Shown here piece after piece: positions 1 to 11,881 of a DNA stretch of 64,000 bases. The stretch spans positions 7,560,576 to 7,624,575 of the forward strand of contig NC_092099.1 of the NCBI RefSeq assembly GCF_045679555.1. Direction: 5' to 3'. This DNA is from Salvelinus alpinus (Eukaryota; Chordata; Actinopteri; Salmoniformes; Salmonidae). Every line of letters begins with the position of its first letter. Positions within the stretch are counted from its first letter, which is position 1. The notes under the pieces were generated by a model. It was given only the letters and a program-made list of their open reading frames with translations. It did not search any database and was not told the DNA's origin. The translations under genes were made by a program, and so were the position numbers.

Positions 1-437
1 ATACACTACCGTTCAAAAGTTTAGGGTCACTTTTTTTACTTTAAAAAAGAAAAACAAATTTTTTGCACATCAAATTGATCAGAAATACAGTGTAGACAAT
101 GTTAATGTTGTAAATGACTATTGTAGCTGGAAATGGCAGATTTTTTATGGAATATCTACATAGGCATACAGAGGCCCATTATCAGCAACCATCACTACTG
201 TGTTCCAATGGCACGTTGTGTTAGCTAATCCAAGTTTATAATTTTAAAAGGCTAATTGATCATTAGAAAACCCTTTTGCAATTATGTTAGCACAGCTGAA
301 AAATGTTGTTCTGATTAACAAAGCAATAAAACTGGCCTTCTTTAGACCAGTTGAGTATGTGGAGCATCAGCATTTGTGGGTTCGATTACAGGCTCAAGAT
401 GGCCAGAAACAAAGACTTTTCTTCTGAAACTCGTCAG
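1..437 (+). mobile_element. Tc1/mariner-like transposon, left part only
   Basis: The block opens with tacactaccgttcaaaagtt, a terminal sequence I know from salmonid Tc1-like elements. Near 401-437 it reaches what reads as the start of the transposase (MARNKDF.. then SETRQS, with one base disturbing the frame). The rest of the transposase is absent because a MITE follows at about 441. The copy cannot be active. The window edge may also cut the element. Confidence 0.75.
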
Positions 438-440
438 TCA

Positions 441-571
441 ATTAACCTTTATTTAACTAGGCAAGTCAGTTAAGAACAAATTCTTATTTACAGTGACGGC
501 CTACCCCGTCCAAAACCGGACGACGCTGGGCCAATTGTACACCGCCCAATGGGACTCCCAATCACGGCCGG

Positions 572-657
<86 letters not shown>

Positions 658-826
658 CCAGAGCTTTCTTATATCTCCTAGATATAAGACAGACACTCCA
701 AAACCGTAGTCCTTAAGATTTTTTAGCCATTTATGAATTTGTTATTCAATGCATTATGGTAGTGTCGCAGTTGCAAATGAGAACTTGTTCTCAACTAGCC
801 TACCTGGTTAAATTAAGGTGAAAAAA
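441..826. mobile_element. MITE-like element with about 40-bp terminal inverted repeats
   Basis: The left end (tttatttaactaggcaagtc, then agttaagaacaaattct) is an imperfect reverse complement of the right end near 785-826 (gagaacttgttctcaactag, then cctacctggttaaat). It has no coding capacity. It sits directly after the Tc1 fragment and contains the (TA)n tract. It resembles a very common salmonid dispersed repeat; superfamily not assigned. Confidence 0.65.
577..655. repeat. (TA)n microsatellite
   Basis: About 39 uninterrupted TA dinucleotides inside the MITE. The short ORF across it (poly Ile-Tyr) is an artefact. Confidence 0.97.
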
Positions 827-1302
827 TAAAAAAATAAAAAATAAAAGTGAAGGCCAAATTCAATATTTTATCAAATCATTTGTTTACTTTTTTTATACCT
901 AAAGGGGTCCTAGAATTCTAAATCAAATAGCTGAATGATCCATTGTATGACCATCTTAAAACCATTCCACATGTCAGCTTAGAACCCCCCCTCCGCAGCT
1001 GTGGTAAATCTTGCAGAGATTTAACAGTAAGAGTAACAATGCAACAGTAATGTAACTGCAATGGTAACGGGTAATGGTAGCGGTAACAATAACATATTCT
1101 TTACATAGAACACCACCTTCAAAGCCAAAACAAAGTGACCACCAAAGTGTAAAATCAGGCTTGACAAGGCTCATAGTGACACAATAACATAGGATGTGTA
1201 ACATGTACTATACTGTATGTCTGTATAATCTCCAAACAATATAGTCAATTCAATCCATGCAGTATCTGGGTAATAATAAATAAGTTACTGTTATCTTGGC
1301 AG
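827..1302. other. Non-coding stretch before the first visible sciellin-like exon
   Basis: AT-rich start (aaaataaaa runs), then a degenerate run of ggtaa/gtaac-like words at about 1026-1095. No exon with matching phase and no mobile-element ends seen; probably intron. Confidence 0.4.
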
Positions 1303-4300
1303 GACTGAGAATCAGCTAGTCAGTAGTCTGAAACCAACATCCGTCAAAACTGAATACTTGATCCCAGACAGGTAAGATCTTTGTTTAACCATTTTTTCAT
1401 CAATAGATAAACATTCACATTAAAGATTGAAAGATTTTAGAAGGCGATTAAAACATTTTCACATACCTACTTGATTTGGTTGTGTCCACATACACCAATG
1501 AACTAGTGTTGATGAATATTGGTCAACATATTGATCCATTTCTTCCATGTTTCTCAAGCACGACAAGTGTCTCCAAAACAGACACTGTGACACAGAAAAC
1601 CACTAAAAGGGAAAGCACTTCTGGGTGAGTTTGAGCAGCGATATGCACTAAACACAAAATGTGAACGACTTTTTCTGAACCGTAATGAAATACTATATTT
1701 CCCTAAAAACACATTCCTTTTCATTCAGAGATGGCAGGAAGAAACCCCCCCCTGCCCCAAAGAGGACTTCCTCAAAGTAAGCATACTGACCTTCAATTGA
1801 AGGCCTTGGATTGGTCCATTATTTTCATATTGTCCCTTCTGTCAAATTCTTTTGGTGCAAAAATCCATTTAGCTAACGATAATGACTTCGGTGTTCAAAT
1901 TGTTATAACGGTGTTGACATTGAACATAATTTAATAATGCATATAATTAGAGTATAAGTGTAATCTTCACAGGACTGAGGATGACCTCTTTGATTCTCTC
2001 CTGCCGACATCCATGAACTCTCGCTACTCCTCCCCTGCCAGGTAAGGTCTCCCTTGGGGAGGTGTTCATGTTATTCCAAATACTGCAGGATATTGCACTC
2101 TGTATTGAACTTGAAAGGTTCACTAAGAAGTCTGTTGAATCCAATAAACTCCTACGGTACCTGTGTAATATAATACATTTAATTCAGTACAAGCTAGAAT
2201 AATCTATATTTTTCAATATTGAGACATGTGATGCTGCGAAGCAAGGTGGCTGTCTGAAAGGAGCCTCCCGATAAAAGCCCCCCAATTTCATCAAAGTTCG
2301 ATAACATAGTCAATTTAGTATCATTGTTTTTGAGGGGAAAGTTATTTTTTATTTGTTTTATCGAAGTATTTCAACAATGTCTGTGTTGAATTCAGCTTCA
2401 GCACGTACACGTAGCACAATCGCTAGCGCAACGTCTAACAGGGCTAGCTCTGTTGCTAGGCACTTCAGCAAGCATGACCTTGAACAAGCAGAACATAGAA
2501 CCCAGCAATGTTGTCGGCCTTGCAATCATCCCTACAGAAGGCCATGGAAGAAATGGGTAGTCAGCACCATTCTTGAATCGAATGTTTCTCAGGTCATGCG
2601 ATCGCAGATGGATATGCAAGAAGGGGCGTATTGGGCGTATTGGGCGTATTACAGAGGCTAGATGAGGCAGAGGGTTGGATATCAACGCTGGAGGATGACT
2701 GATTAAGAAAGCAGAGAAGAACGGCAAACTGTATGAGGATCTCCACAGAAGCGTGCAAGACACAGCTAACCGAGACAGGCGCCTTAATTTAAGACTTTTA
2801 GGAGGGTCTGGAGGATGACAATTTACGATTGACGTGAGGTGTCATAAAACCCCCACACCAGTCCTTCCTCCCCTCTGTAGGTGAGAGGGCTCTGTAGACA
2901 CTGATCCATTGCAACCTGATCTTTGGATCCTCACAGGAGAGTCAGGACAGTATATACAACGGATTAATTTACACAAGATATGCACAGCAGTAGATATATT
3001 AGAGTGAGCTATGTCAAGAATCCAGTATATAAATAAATATGCAATGTGTATAAACACTTTTACTAATATTAATTAAATAATAATATTGAGAATACAGTAT
3101 TTAAATACATAGTACAAATCCCCATGAAAAAATGGATAGAAGTGCAGGAAATTAGCTTGGAATACAGTATACTGTAAATATATATGTAGTGAATGGTGTG
3201 TATAGACAGTATGGACAGTATGTGAATAGAAAAGGTGCACATGAACCATTTCTAGAATGCAGTATAATACATATAAAGTTGGTAAAACAGTATGTAAACA
3301 TTATTAAAGCTAAACATTATTATCATCTTAACACTCAAGTGGTCCACAGTATATAACATTTGGTTTCATCATGTGATATTTGTAGATCAACTCAAACGGA
3401 GCATATTATTTCCATTGTTTATACTTACAGCACTACAACCATCACCAATAAAGAAGTTGTCACTGTGGACAGCCCCAAAGGGTACGTTTTACTGATTTAA
3501 TAAAATCGATTTCAGCAAAATACTTCTCAATATTAGTAATGGTTCATTATCTGTGTGTGAGGTGAGTAGCCAAAATGTATCCAATCTTTGTTTCCATTTA
3601 GGGATGTCAAAACTGTGAAATCTCCGACCTCGACAACTAGGACCATCACCAGGTAAACATGATAACCTCTGCACAAGAACCAGTAGTTAATGATGATATA
3701 TTCTTCTTCAACATATTGTGTTTACAACTTATATGATCAACAGTTACTGTCCTTCATGCAACATAACTATAGCTTTCCAGGGATTGCATATTGGACCGAT
3801 AGTTAACATCAAATTATAACATTTCTGTTGTCATTTCAGTCAGATTTCACATTCACACAGCCATCTTCCTTAATATCGCGTTCTCTGTCTCCCGTTCCAA
3901 ACAGCTCCTACAGTAGGAGTGACGATGTCTCCTCTACCAGGTCCTCTTCCCACACCATCAGCTCCTTGCCAAGGTAATGGTTGTAGAATGGTGTACTACA
4001 AAATGCTCTGTACAATGGCCCCCGACTAATATATGGGCACGTTTGAGAGCATCAAATTTGTGATGTGGGTAAATGCTCACCGGGTAAAAACTGGTTCAAT
4101 CAACACTATTTCCATCCCATTTCAACCCCCAAAAATGTATGACATTGAATCCACGAGGAACACTCAATGGATTTGCAAAAACTCATCAGCATAAGGGCAT
4201 TTAGTTTCACCCCACTTTTAACCTAAATCCAATGACATGGTGAAATGTTTTGTTGAATTCACAATAGTTGACAACTCAACCAAATTTCAATCAAAATTAG

Positions 4301-7300
4301 AAGTGACGGCTACGTCCAGTAGGTGGTGTCAGACTGACTGATGTACAAATAATAAGTCGTCTTTCTAGGATGAAAGGTGATGACGTACTGGAAATCAGTA
4401 AGTCTGCTGTCGCAGACTGCAATGCAATCATCTCGAACACAACCTAAGTCTTTCTCTCAATAGAGAGAAAAACCATCAGAGATGGGTTTTACAGCCCATA
4501 AATCCTCACAAGACTTTGAAAATAACCTACAATCCCAACCTATTTCCTCACACACAGTGAGGACTACACCTCAACCAACACCAGTAAAAGCTACTCCAGC
4601 AACCCAGACAACAGGTATGTAATGCCCTTTAAATGAATCTGATGAAATGATTAGTGGCATCATGCCTGGGATTGTATCTATCTTTATCACTAAACATAGT
4701 TTCAAAGCCAATGCCACTCACAAGGCAGGCAGTACACTTGACCTCATCTTTACTAGAGTCTGTTCGACCACTACTCACTACCCTCCAGATCTATGATCAC
4801 TATTTTTAACACAACCTAAGTTTTTCTCTCAGTAGAGAGAAAAACCATCAGAGATGGGTTTTACAGCCCATAAATCCTCACAAGACTTTGAAAATAACCT
4901 ACAATCCCACCCTATTTCCTCACACACAGTGAGGACTACACCTCAACCAACACCCGTAAAAGCTACTCCAGCAACCCAGACAACAGGTATGTAATGCCCT
5001 TTAAATGAATCTGATGAAATGATTAATGGCATCATGCCTGGGATTGTATCTATCTTTATCACTAAACATAGTTTCAAAGCCAATGCCACTCACAAGGCAG
5101 GCAGTACACTTGACCTCATCTTTACTAGAGTCTGTTCGACCACTACTCTCACTACCCTCACTCTCACTACCCTCCAGATCTATGATCACTATTTTTAACA
5201 CAACCTAAGTTTTTCTCTCAATTAAGAGAAAAACCATAAAAGATGGGTTTTACAGCGCATAAATCCTCACAAGACTTTGAAAATAACCTACAATCCCACC
5301 CTATTTCCTCACACACAGTGAGGACTACACCTCAACCAACACCCGTAAAAGCTACTCCAGCAACCCAGACAACAGGTATGTAATGCCCTTTAAATTAATC
5401 TGATGAAAAGATTATGGCATCATGCCTGGGATTGTATCTATCTTTATCACTAAACATAGTTTCAAAACCAATGCCACTCACAAGGCAGGCAGTACACTTG
5501 ACCTCATCTTTACTAGAGTCTGTTCGACCACTACTCTCACTACCCTCACTCTCACTACCCTCCAGATCTATGATCACTATTTTTAACACAACCTAAGTTT
5601 TTCTCTCAATTAAGAGAAAAACCATAAAATATGGGTTTTACAGCCCATAAATCCTCACAAGACTTTGAAAATAACCTACAATCCCACCCTATTTCCTCAC
5701 ACACAGTGAGGACTACACCTCAACCAACACCCGTAGAAGCTACTCCAGCAAGCCAGACAACAGGTATGTAGCCCTTTAAATGAATCTGATGAAATGATTA
5801 ATGGCATCATGCCTGGGATTGTATCTATCTTTTTCACTAAACATAGTTTCAAAGCCAATGCCACTCACAAGGCAGGCAGTACACTTGACCTCATCTTTAC
5901 TAGAGTCTGTTCGACCACTACTCTCACTACCCTCACTCTCACTACCCTCCAGATCTATGATCACTATTTTGTTTCCTTTTCTGTCTTCCTTTCCTCCAAC
6001 CCTAGCCACTCAGCCCCTACCCAGATGCTCATGTGCCGTTGCAATCTTCGCTCTCTCTCTACCACTACTCTCTCCTTTTCTATTCTATCATCTCTCTGTT
6101 CTGCTAAATCCTTCTCCCTCCTGTCTCCTGATTCTGCCTCTTCGACCCTACGTTCCTCCTATTCCGCATCCCATGACTCCCTCGGGGCTCCTCACTGCCG
6201 GCTCGGCGCTCCCGTCCTGCTCCGTGGCTGAGTGACTCATTGCGAGCTTACAGAAATGGTCTGTGGACAGCTGAGTGAAAAATTGGGAAAACTAAACTTC
6301 CCGGAGGACCTATCCTTTCACTCCCTCCTCGTCACACAGGAAGCGGCGCCGGTCCTAATCCAGGCACTTACCATCTCTCGTCTGGACTACTACAACTCGA
6401 TGTTGGCTGGACTCCGCTGGACTCCACATCAAACCCCTGAAATTTATACAGAATGCTGCAGCCCCGCCTGGTGTTCAATCTTCCCATGTTCTCCCATGTC
6501 ACCCTGCTCCTCTTCACACTCCACTGGCTTCCAGTCGAAGCTCGCATCCACCTCAAGACCGTAGTACTTGTCTACGGAGCAGCAAGAGGAACTGACCCTC
6601 CCTACCTTCAGGCTATGCTCAAACGCTACACCCCAACCCGAGCACTCCATCTGGTCTCTAGTCTCTTGGCCCTCCCACCCCGATGGGAGGGCAGCTCCCG
6701 CTTAGCCCAGTCCAAGCTCTTCTCTGTCCTGGCAGCCCAATGGTGGAACTAGCTTCCCCCTCAAGCTAGGAAAGCAGAGTCCCTGCCCATCTTTCGAAAA
6801 CATCTTCAAAGAGTATTTGAAATAATCCCAATGCACCCCCTTCTCACCCCAACCCCCCCTCACCCAAAAAAATGCTTTTGTGAACTCTCGCACTTGACTT
6901 TTTCCCCGCCTTACTATCTCTGACTTTGCTGATAGCTACTTTATTGAGAAAACATTTACTATGACTGTGATATGTGGTTGTCCCACTTAGCTATCTTAAG
7001 ATGAATGCACTAACTGTATGTCGCTCTGGATAAGAGCGTCTGCTGAATGACTGAAATGTAAATGGTTGTGATTTTTCTTATGTGACAATATATATTATGT
7101 TACTACACCAGTGTCAGTGTCACCAGCCCCATGGTCTACACCACGTCTACTACCTACAAGGACAGCAGGTACGGTAGTATTAATCGGCTCCTACCTGGCA
7201 GTGATTTACATGTAAATGAACTAGACCACCTCTAGGCCACCATCGACATCCATTTTGAAGAATACATGTAACAAACTGTATTTGAACTATTCCATTCTCA

Positions 7301-8677
7301 TCTTCAGCCGGGCTGATGACGATCTGTTCGATTCTCTCATGTCAAAATCCACCAAGACGGTGTATTCTACTCCTGAAAGGTGAGATTTCAGGAATGCATA
7401 TCATCTCATATGGGATTCCTGAAAGACGGGACAAGCTCTACTTTTTACACCATATAAAGGAACAACCTCCTAATTCTTATTTTTTTTCATAAAATTATTG
7501 TCAACTCCGTCAGACACCATAAAAGGCATTCCATTTTTTTATATTTATTGTCCAACAAATGTTTAAAGGCCTTGATTATTTAATTCTAACATTAGATTAT
7601 TTAAATATGTAATACACATTTTCAAACAAATATACTATATATTTTTTTTACAGCACAATATAATGCTCCAGGGCTAATTTCATTAGCACAAGGATTGTCC
7701 CAACTTTCAAGAATCCCGTCATCTCCTGTCATAATCACCATGCTTTCAAACTGTGCTATTTCTATCCATGTTTTCCTCTATGACTGTGCACATGATTAAG
7801 CCATCACATGTACAAACAAAAACATGTATTCTATGGTTATTATTCCATATAACAGTTGTAACAGACCTATATCATAGTTAGAACATATGACATAGTTATC
7901 TATCCACAAATAAAAAGGCGCTGATGGTTTTGATAAAATAACTCCCCTAGCTGATGCTGTTTGGCCTTACATGAGGTCCATGCGTGCTCTCTCATACATC
8001 CATGTGATGATGATAAGTCCCTCTAGGACTGTTTTGGAGAGAGACCTGTGCTCTTACTGCCGTAAGCCCATGAGTTCCGACCCCAAGATGGTGCTGGAGG
8101 ATATGAAGATCAACTGCCACACTACCTGCTTTAAGGTAAACACTATTGAAATATGAACACTATAATCTAATATTTGAGTATCCACGCCTGAGTGTGTACA
8201 GAGGCCTCGGTCTTCTTATCAGATCTGCAATATTGTGATATAAATATGTTACATTTGCACATCTTCTCGTTGAGATTATCGGACTCTGTGTCTGCCTTGA
8301 GATGTAGCAATCAATGTAGCAATCAATACACATGATCAAATCATGATCTTCTTCTTCGCCTAATGAGAGTATCTGACATTGTGTGTCTCTGTGTCCTCAG
8401 TGTGAGGTGTGTAGCAGTGACCTGGGCCATCTCAAGGCAGGGGACAGTATGTGGGTCTACAGACGCACCGTGCACTGTGAGCGCTGCTTCGAAGTCACCA
8501 GAGGTAAGCACGTTTAGAAACACACACAACTAGAGCTCATACTGATGATCTACTGTATACACCGTATCAATATTTCACAAATGATGGGTCAGAATTTACT
8601 GTCTTTCAATTGATTTGCTTAATTTTGGGTCACTGAGGTAACACATATTTTATTTTACAGAAAAATGGCATCGTTGA
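1303..8677 (+). CDS. scel: Sciellin-like protein, C-terminal part (15 visible exons)
   Basis: Exons with clean AG/GT borders: 1303-1371, 1729-1776, 1973-2041, 3431-3481, 3602-3652, 3905-3973, 4558-4614, 4930-4986, 5319-5375, 5707-5763, 7112-7168, 7308-7379, 8027-8135, 8401-8503, 8661-8677 (TGA). All exons before 8027 begin and end in the same phase (two bases of a codon carried over), so each can be gained or lost in frame. Three encode related 23-residue repeats: TENQLVSSLKPTSV.., TEDDLFDSLLPTSM.., ADDDLFDSLMSKST... The others are Ser/Thr-rich. The C-terminus is a LIM domain followed by EKWHR-stop. Sciellin, a cornified-envelope precursor of stratified epithelia, has this layout of short repeats plus one LIM. 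ZNF185, with a similar LIM, is the main alternative. The 5' part lies outside the window. A tandem exon array and a LINE sit in its introns. Confidence 0.75.
2353..2830 (+). pseudogene. L1-type LINE ORF1 fragment in an intron
   Basis: The stretch reads in broken frames as an ORF1-like product: a Ser/Arg-rich start (SARTRSTIASATSNRASS), then at about 2755-2815 TANRDRRLNLRLLG, which resembles the junction of coiled coil and RNA-binding domain in L1 ORF1 proteins. Stops and frame changes interrupt it. It lies between the exons at 1973-2041 and 3431-3481 of the sciellin-like gene, in the same orientation. Confidence 0.5.
2842..3430. other. AT-rich intronic stretch with dispersed-repeat look
   Basis: Contains variants of 'gaatacagtat' and 'agtatataaata' recurring every 60-110 bases (about 3020, 3090, 3160, 3255), a pattern I associate with a salmonid dispersed repeat. 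No coding signal. Confidence 0.35.
4436..5970 (+). repeat. Four tandem copies of an exon-plus-intron unit (372-389 bp)
   Basis: Units at 4436-4807, 4808-5196, 5197-5584 and 5585-5970 are nearly identical. Each starts aacacaacctaag and ends ctatgatcactattt. Each carries a 57-nt exon with intact cacacacag acceptor and gtatgt donor, encoding EDYTSTNT(S/R)(K/R)SYSS(N/K)PDN. Unit 1 lacks about 17 bases of the ctctcactaccctca run near its end. Each unit also holds the same piece of a LINE endonuclease domain (TLDLIFTR..). Because the exon is a multiple of three and phase-symmetric, all four can be spliced in frame. Confidence 0.93.
5830..7062 (+). mobile_element. CR1/L2/Rex-type LINE fragment, internally deleted
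   Basis: The start reads as the end of an apurinic endonuclease domain (HKAGSTLDLIFTR, then YDHYFVSFSVFLS). It continues past the last tandem unit as a low-complexity Ser/Leu region, then jumps to the C-terminus of a reverse transcriptase ORF (RLDYYNSMLAGL at about 6380; LVFNLPMFSHVT, LHWLPVEARIHLKT at about 6460-6560; LFSVLAAQWWN at about 6720). The core reverse transcriptase is missing and stops are present. It ends with gctctggataagagcgtctg and gaaatgtaaatg, the typical 3' tail. Confidence 0.8.
7380..8026. other. Intron of the sciellin-like gene, nothing recognised
   Basis: AT-rich sequence between the exons 7308-7379 and 8027-8135. No repeat ends, ORFs or RNA genes recognised. Confidence 0.5.
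8027..8677 (+). CDS. scel: LIM domain exons of the sciellin-like gene
   Basis: Three exons: 8027-8135, 8401-8503 and 8661-8677. The first zinc finger reads LCSYCRKPM.. to INCHTTCFK, the second CEVCSSDLGHLKAG.. to VHCERCF, followed by EKWHR and TGA. The zinc ligands follow the C-x2-C-x(n)-H-x2-C / C-x2-C-x(n)-H-x2-C pattern of LIM domains. Exon phases join correctly: 109 nt closes the carried phase, 103 nt leaves one base, and the last exon completes GAA. A protein-binding LIM at the extreme C-terminus with the ending K-W-x-x fits sciellin better than ZNF185. Confidence 0.88.
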
Positions 8678-9352
8678 TCCTCAAGTTCACGCGGATGAAG
8701 ACGGGGTCTTTATTCTATGGCCGTTTAAATAGATTGAAGTTTTGAATTACACTTTGGTGACATGGGTCCTCCTTATATAGGTACGGAAATGTATGGTGGT
8801 TGAAAAATAGCATATTTTTCAGAATTAGGTATGAATTATTGTGTTTATAAAATGGAGAGGATATTAATCTTTTACATAAAAACTACACTGACAGTTAATG
8901 TTTTCATACATGAATATACTATATGGGATATGTAAGCATGTTTTTTTTTAAATCTCTTTTTACTTTTAGTAACCAATAATTAATTGAGTCTGTCTCTGAA
9001 TCATAATAGGTTAAACATCCACAGTAAATGCATGTAAGCCATTTTTTTTTTTTTACCTGTCTCAGCCAGCTGTTTGTCTCCATAATCAACATATTTCACA
9101 GGTATTCAGGCTACCAAAATAGGCTTAAGGTGAGATATCCAAATGGTGCAATAATTAGGGCCGGGGGTTGGTTGTGTGTGCAATACAAAAATATTAAGAA
9201 TTCTTTATTAAAATTTGGACAGAAGTTACACAAAACAGTTTGATGTTTTCTTTCAAGTACGGTATTTGTATGCATTTTGAGTAAACATACCGCTCAGTAC
9301 AAAGCGTTAAGCAATCTAGCAAATGCTCAAGCGAACTGAACGCACCCCAATG
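8678..9352 (+). other. 3' UTR/downstream flank of the sciellin-like gene
   Basis: Follows the TGA directly. AT-rich, with no canonical AATAAA that I could place with confidence. It runs up to the target-site duplication of the Harbinger transposon at 9353. Confidence 0.45.
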
Positions 9353-9460
9353 TAACGCTTCGAACACACCGACTGTGCGCTTGCATCACATCACTGCTGC
9401 ATAACATTTTGCGCAGCTAGGCAACTATACTGTTGCAGGTGACTCTTGCAGATTGGACAC

Positions 9461-10575
9461 ATGGAGGAGAGAATCATTTTCGCAGTATCCTCAATACCGT
9501 GTCTTTTTGACACAAAAGCTGACAGCTACAGCGACATAAACACAAAAAATGCTGCTTGGAGACAAGTGTCCACGATAGTAGGATTGCCAGGTCAGTTTAG
9601 TAGTGAGCTTGTGCTAGATGTGGCTAGTTAGCGTTAGCTAGCTAACCTAGCCAATGAGGTGTGTGTGAACGAAATAGTCAAATAAATTATGCTAGTTACT
9701 ACCCCTGATAACTTTACCAAATAATCATGTTTGAAAGAGTGTGAGTGTTAATGCTAGATAAATAGTAATAGAAAATGGTAGATACTACTGTACCCCTGAT
9801 AATTTGGTCAGATAACCGTGTGTGTGTGTCTATGTGTACAGTAGGTGACATGTCCATGATTGCTATCTAATAACTATAGTTATGCTAGGTAATGGTTTGG
9901 CGTATCATGTTCATGTCTATGTAGAAGAAGACTGTAGGAGGAAATGGAGAGGACTCAGGGACAGGTATCAGAGAGAGAGAAGGGCAAAGTAAGATAAGAA
10001 GAGGTCTGGGTCAGCAGCCTTGGCGCTTCTGCCACATTCTTTCTTTTCTGGATCCATTTATTGTGCCTAGGGCAATGAGTGGCAATTTTACAGCCAGACC
10101 CTCTACTACGTCATCCACAAGTGTTGTCGCCACCGGTGCATCAAGACCCTCTACAACGTCTACATCATCCACGAGTATGACCACCACCGGTGCAGCCATG
10201 GAAGATGATGAAATGGAGGAAGCACCTCTGGATCTAGGACCGCCTGAGATTATTATGAACCTCACGGAAGTGACCACTGAGGACCTCGTTGAACAGCATG
10301 TGGCCCGTGGAGAGAAACAGAGAGAGAAACGACGAGGAACAACGTCACACCAGGCGTCATCGGAGGTACCAGCCCCCAGATCCACTCAACTCATTTCAGC
10401 AGAGGCTCCTCCAAGCCGTCGAGAGGGATGCAGCCCAACCTGATGCTCACAGGAAGGAGGATGAAGAGACCCTCTTTGCCATGAGCCTGGTGCCAACACT
10501 GAAGAGGCTGCCTCAGCAAAGAAAAGCAACAGTCAAGGTTAAAATGTATCAGCTGCTTTTCCAAGCCGAGTTCAA
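9461..10575 (+). pseudogene. Harbinger MADF/BESS DNA-binding protein, frameshifted
   Basis: Exon 1 (9461-9590) starts MEERIIFAVSSIPCLFD.. and ends at a GT donor. Exon 2 starts at 9925 and joins in phase to give EEDCRRKWRGLRDRYQ; together these form a MADF domain. The frame then shifts by one near 9978-9988 into a stretch reading FCHILSFLDPFIVPR, runs through a Ser/Thr-rich linker, and shifts again near 10370. The last part, LFAMSLVPTLKRLPQ.., is a BESS motif. In Harbinger elements this Myb-like/MADF protein works with the transposase in binding transposon DNA. It lies about 100 bp inside the left TIR. The two frame changes make it a pseudogene unless assembly errors explain them. Confidence 0.8.
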
Positions 10576-11876
10576 TGGTACTTTTTTTTTTCTCCACATC
10601 ACAGGTAGTGTCATAAGTGTGTGACAGTAAAGTAAAGTAGGTCATTTTTACAGTATACTCATGTAGGTTAATTGGTATTTCAGATCAAAGTATTAATATG
10701 AGGCAAATATATAGCTGTTGTTTCTGGGTTCAAAAATATCCTCAAACAACAGTTTGCTGTCTAAATATTTGCCTGTCACATTCATCTTTTGATCTGAAAT
10801 ACAAATTCCATGAGTAAACAGCAAGTATTACCAACTTTTACTATATTTATGCCACTAACTACACTATACAAGCAGTATTTAGTTAACATAAATCTCACCT
10901 TTTATGGTGTCATATTATGTTACGCTTGTATGTGTTGTTTTTCTCTTCCCTTTCAGAAATGGAGTCAATTTAGCCGACCAGCTCACAGGAAGAGGAGAGG
11001 AGTTGTCTGGGTGTTGTTTTGACCTCCCTCATTGTACCTTTCTTTTCACACACATCAGTTCCGTTTAAATTCAGTCAATTCATAAAGTAATTTGTTTATA
11101 AAGTCTTAGGATAGCATTCATTATTAGTGTTACATAGATGACAGAATTGACAGAATTGAAACTCATACACCGGAGAATTCACAGATGCTCTTGTTGGTCT
11201 CTTACGAGACTAAAGGTGAATATATTTCTTTCATTTAAAACCACTTGAAAACCAGGGTGTTGAAACTGTTTGTGAAGTTATGTTCCATCGACTGGTCCAT
11301 GACGTCTAGGGGCCATTTGTTTGTTTAGCTGTGTTATGGTTACACATTATTTAATTTTTTCCAGAGACAGAGACACACACACACTTCTCCACTTCTCTCT
11401 GTGCCTCAGATCTCCAGTGCCCTGCCCTCTCTCTCTTTATGGCCATGTCTGAAGTTCCCCTACTACGTCTAGGCTTTATGAGTAGTCCCTGTATCGGTCT
11501 GCAGTTGTGCCAAAAATACATGCTCTTGTTGTTCTCTTACAGATTACAGGCTACACATTCATTTTATTTATTTTTTACACGCACATACAGACCTCTTTCA
11601 ATAGTTCTATTTTTTATTTTTTTTACATTTTTACAACACACATACCTGTCATGTTCTTTCCTGTACTTGAATACTTATTCAATTATGTTTTCATAGTCAG
11701 TTGTTTATTAATATCTCATTTAGACATAATCTGCTTATTTCTTGATGAAAGTAAAAAACACATTCTCTTCCTAATTCATTTTTTCCCCACCTGAATTTCG
11801 TCAGGCCAGTGAACATGGTGGTAAACTGTACTATTTGTATGGACCCTAGGTTACCCTTTCCCATCATACTAACTGT
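10576..11876. other. Internal Harbinger sequence between the two convergent genes
   Basis: AT-rich, non-coding. A short tail of the MADF transcript may extend to about 11020. No further element ends recognised before the solo LTR duplication at 11877. Confidence 0.45.
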
Positions 11877-11881
11877 ATGTC

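Noticed and set aside
493-681. ORF of alternating Ile/Tyr
   Set aside because: Translation of the (TA)n microsatellite.
2398-2763. 121-codon minus-strand ORF
   Set aside because: Antisense of the L1-type ORF1 remnant, without family signal.
4369-4409. Possible extra sciellin exon (GATGAAAGGTG.. followed by gtaagt)
   Set aside because: It would end in a different phase from all neighbouring exons and break the frame.
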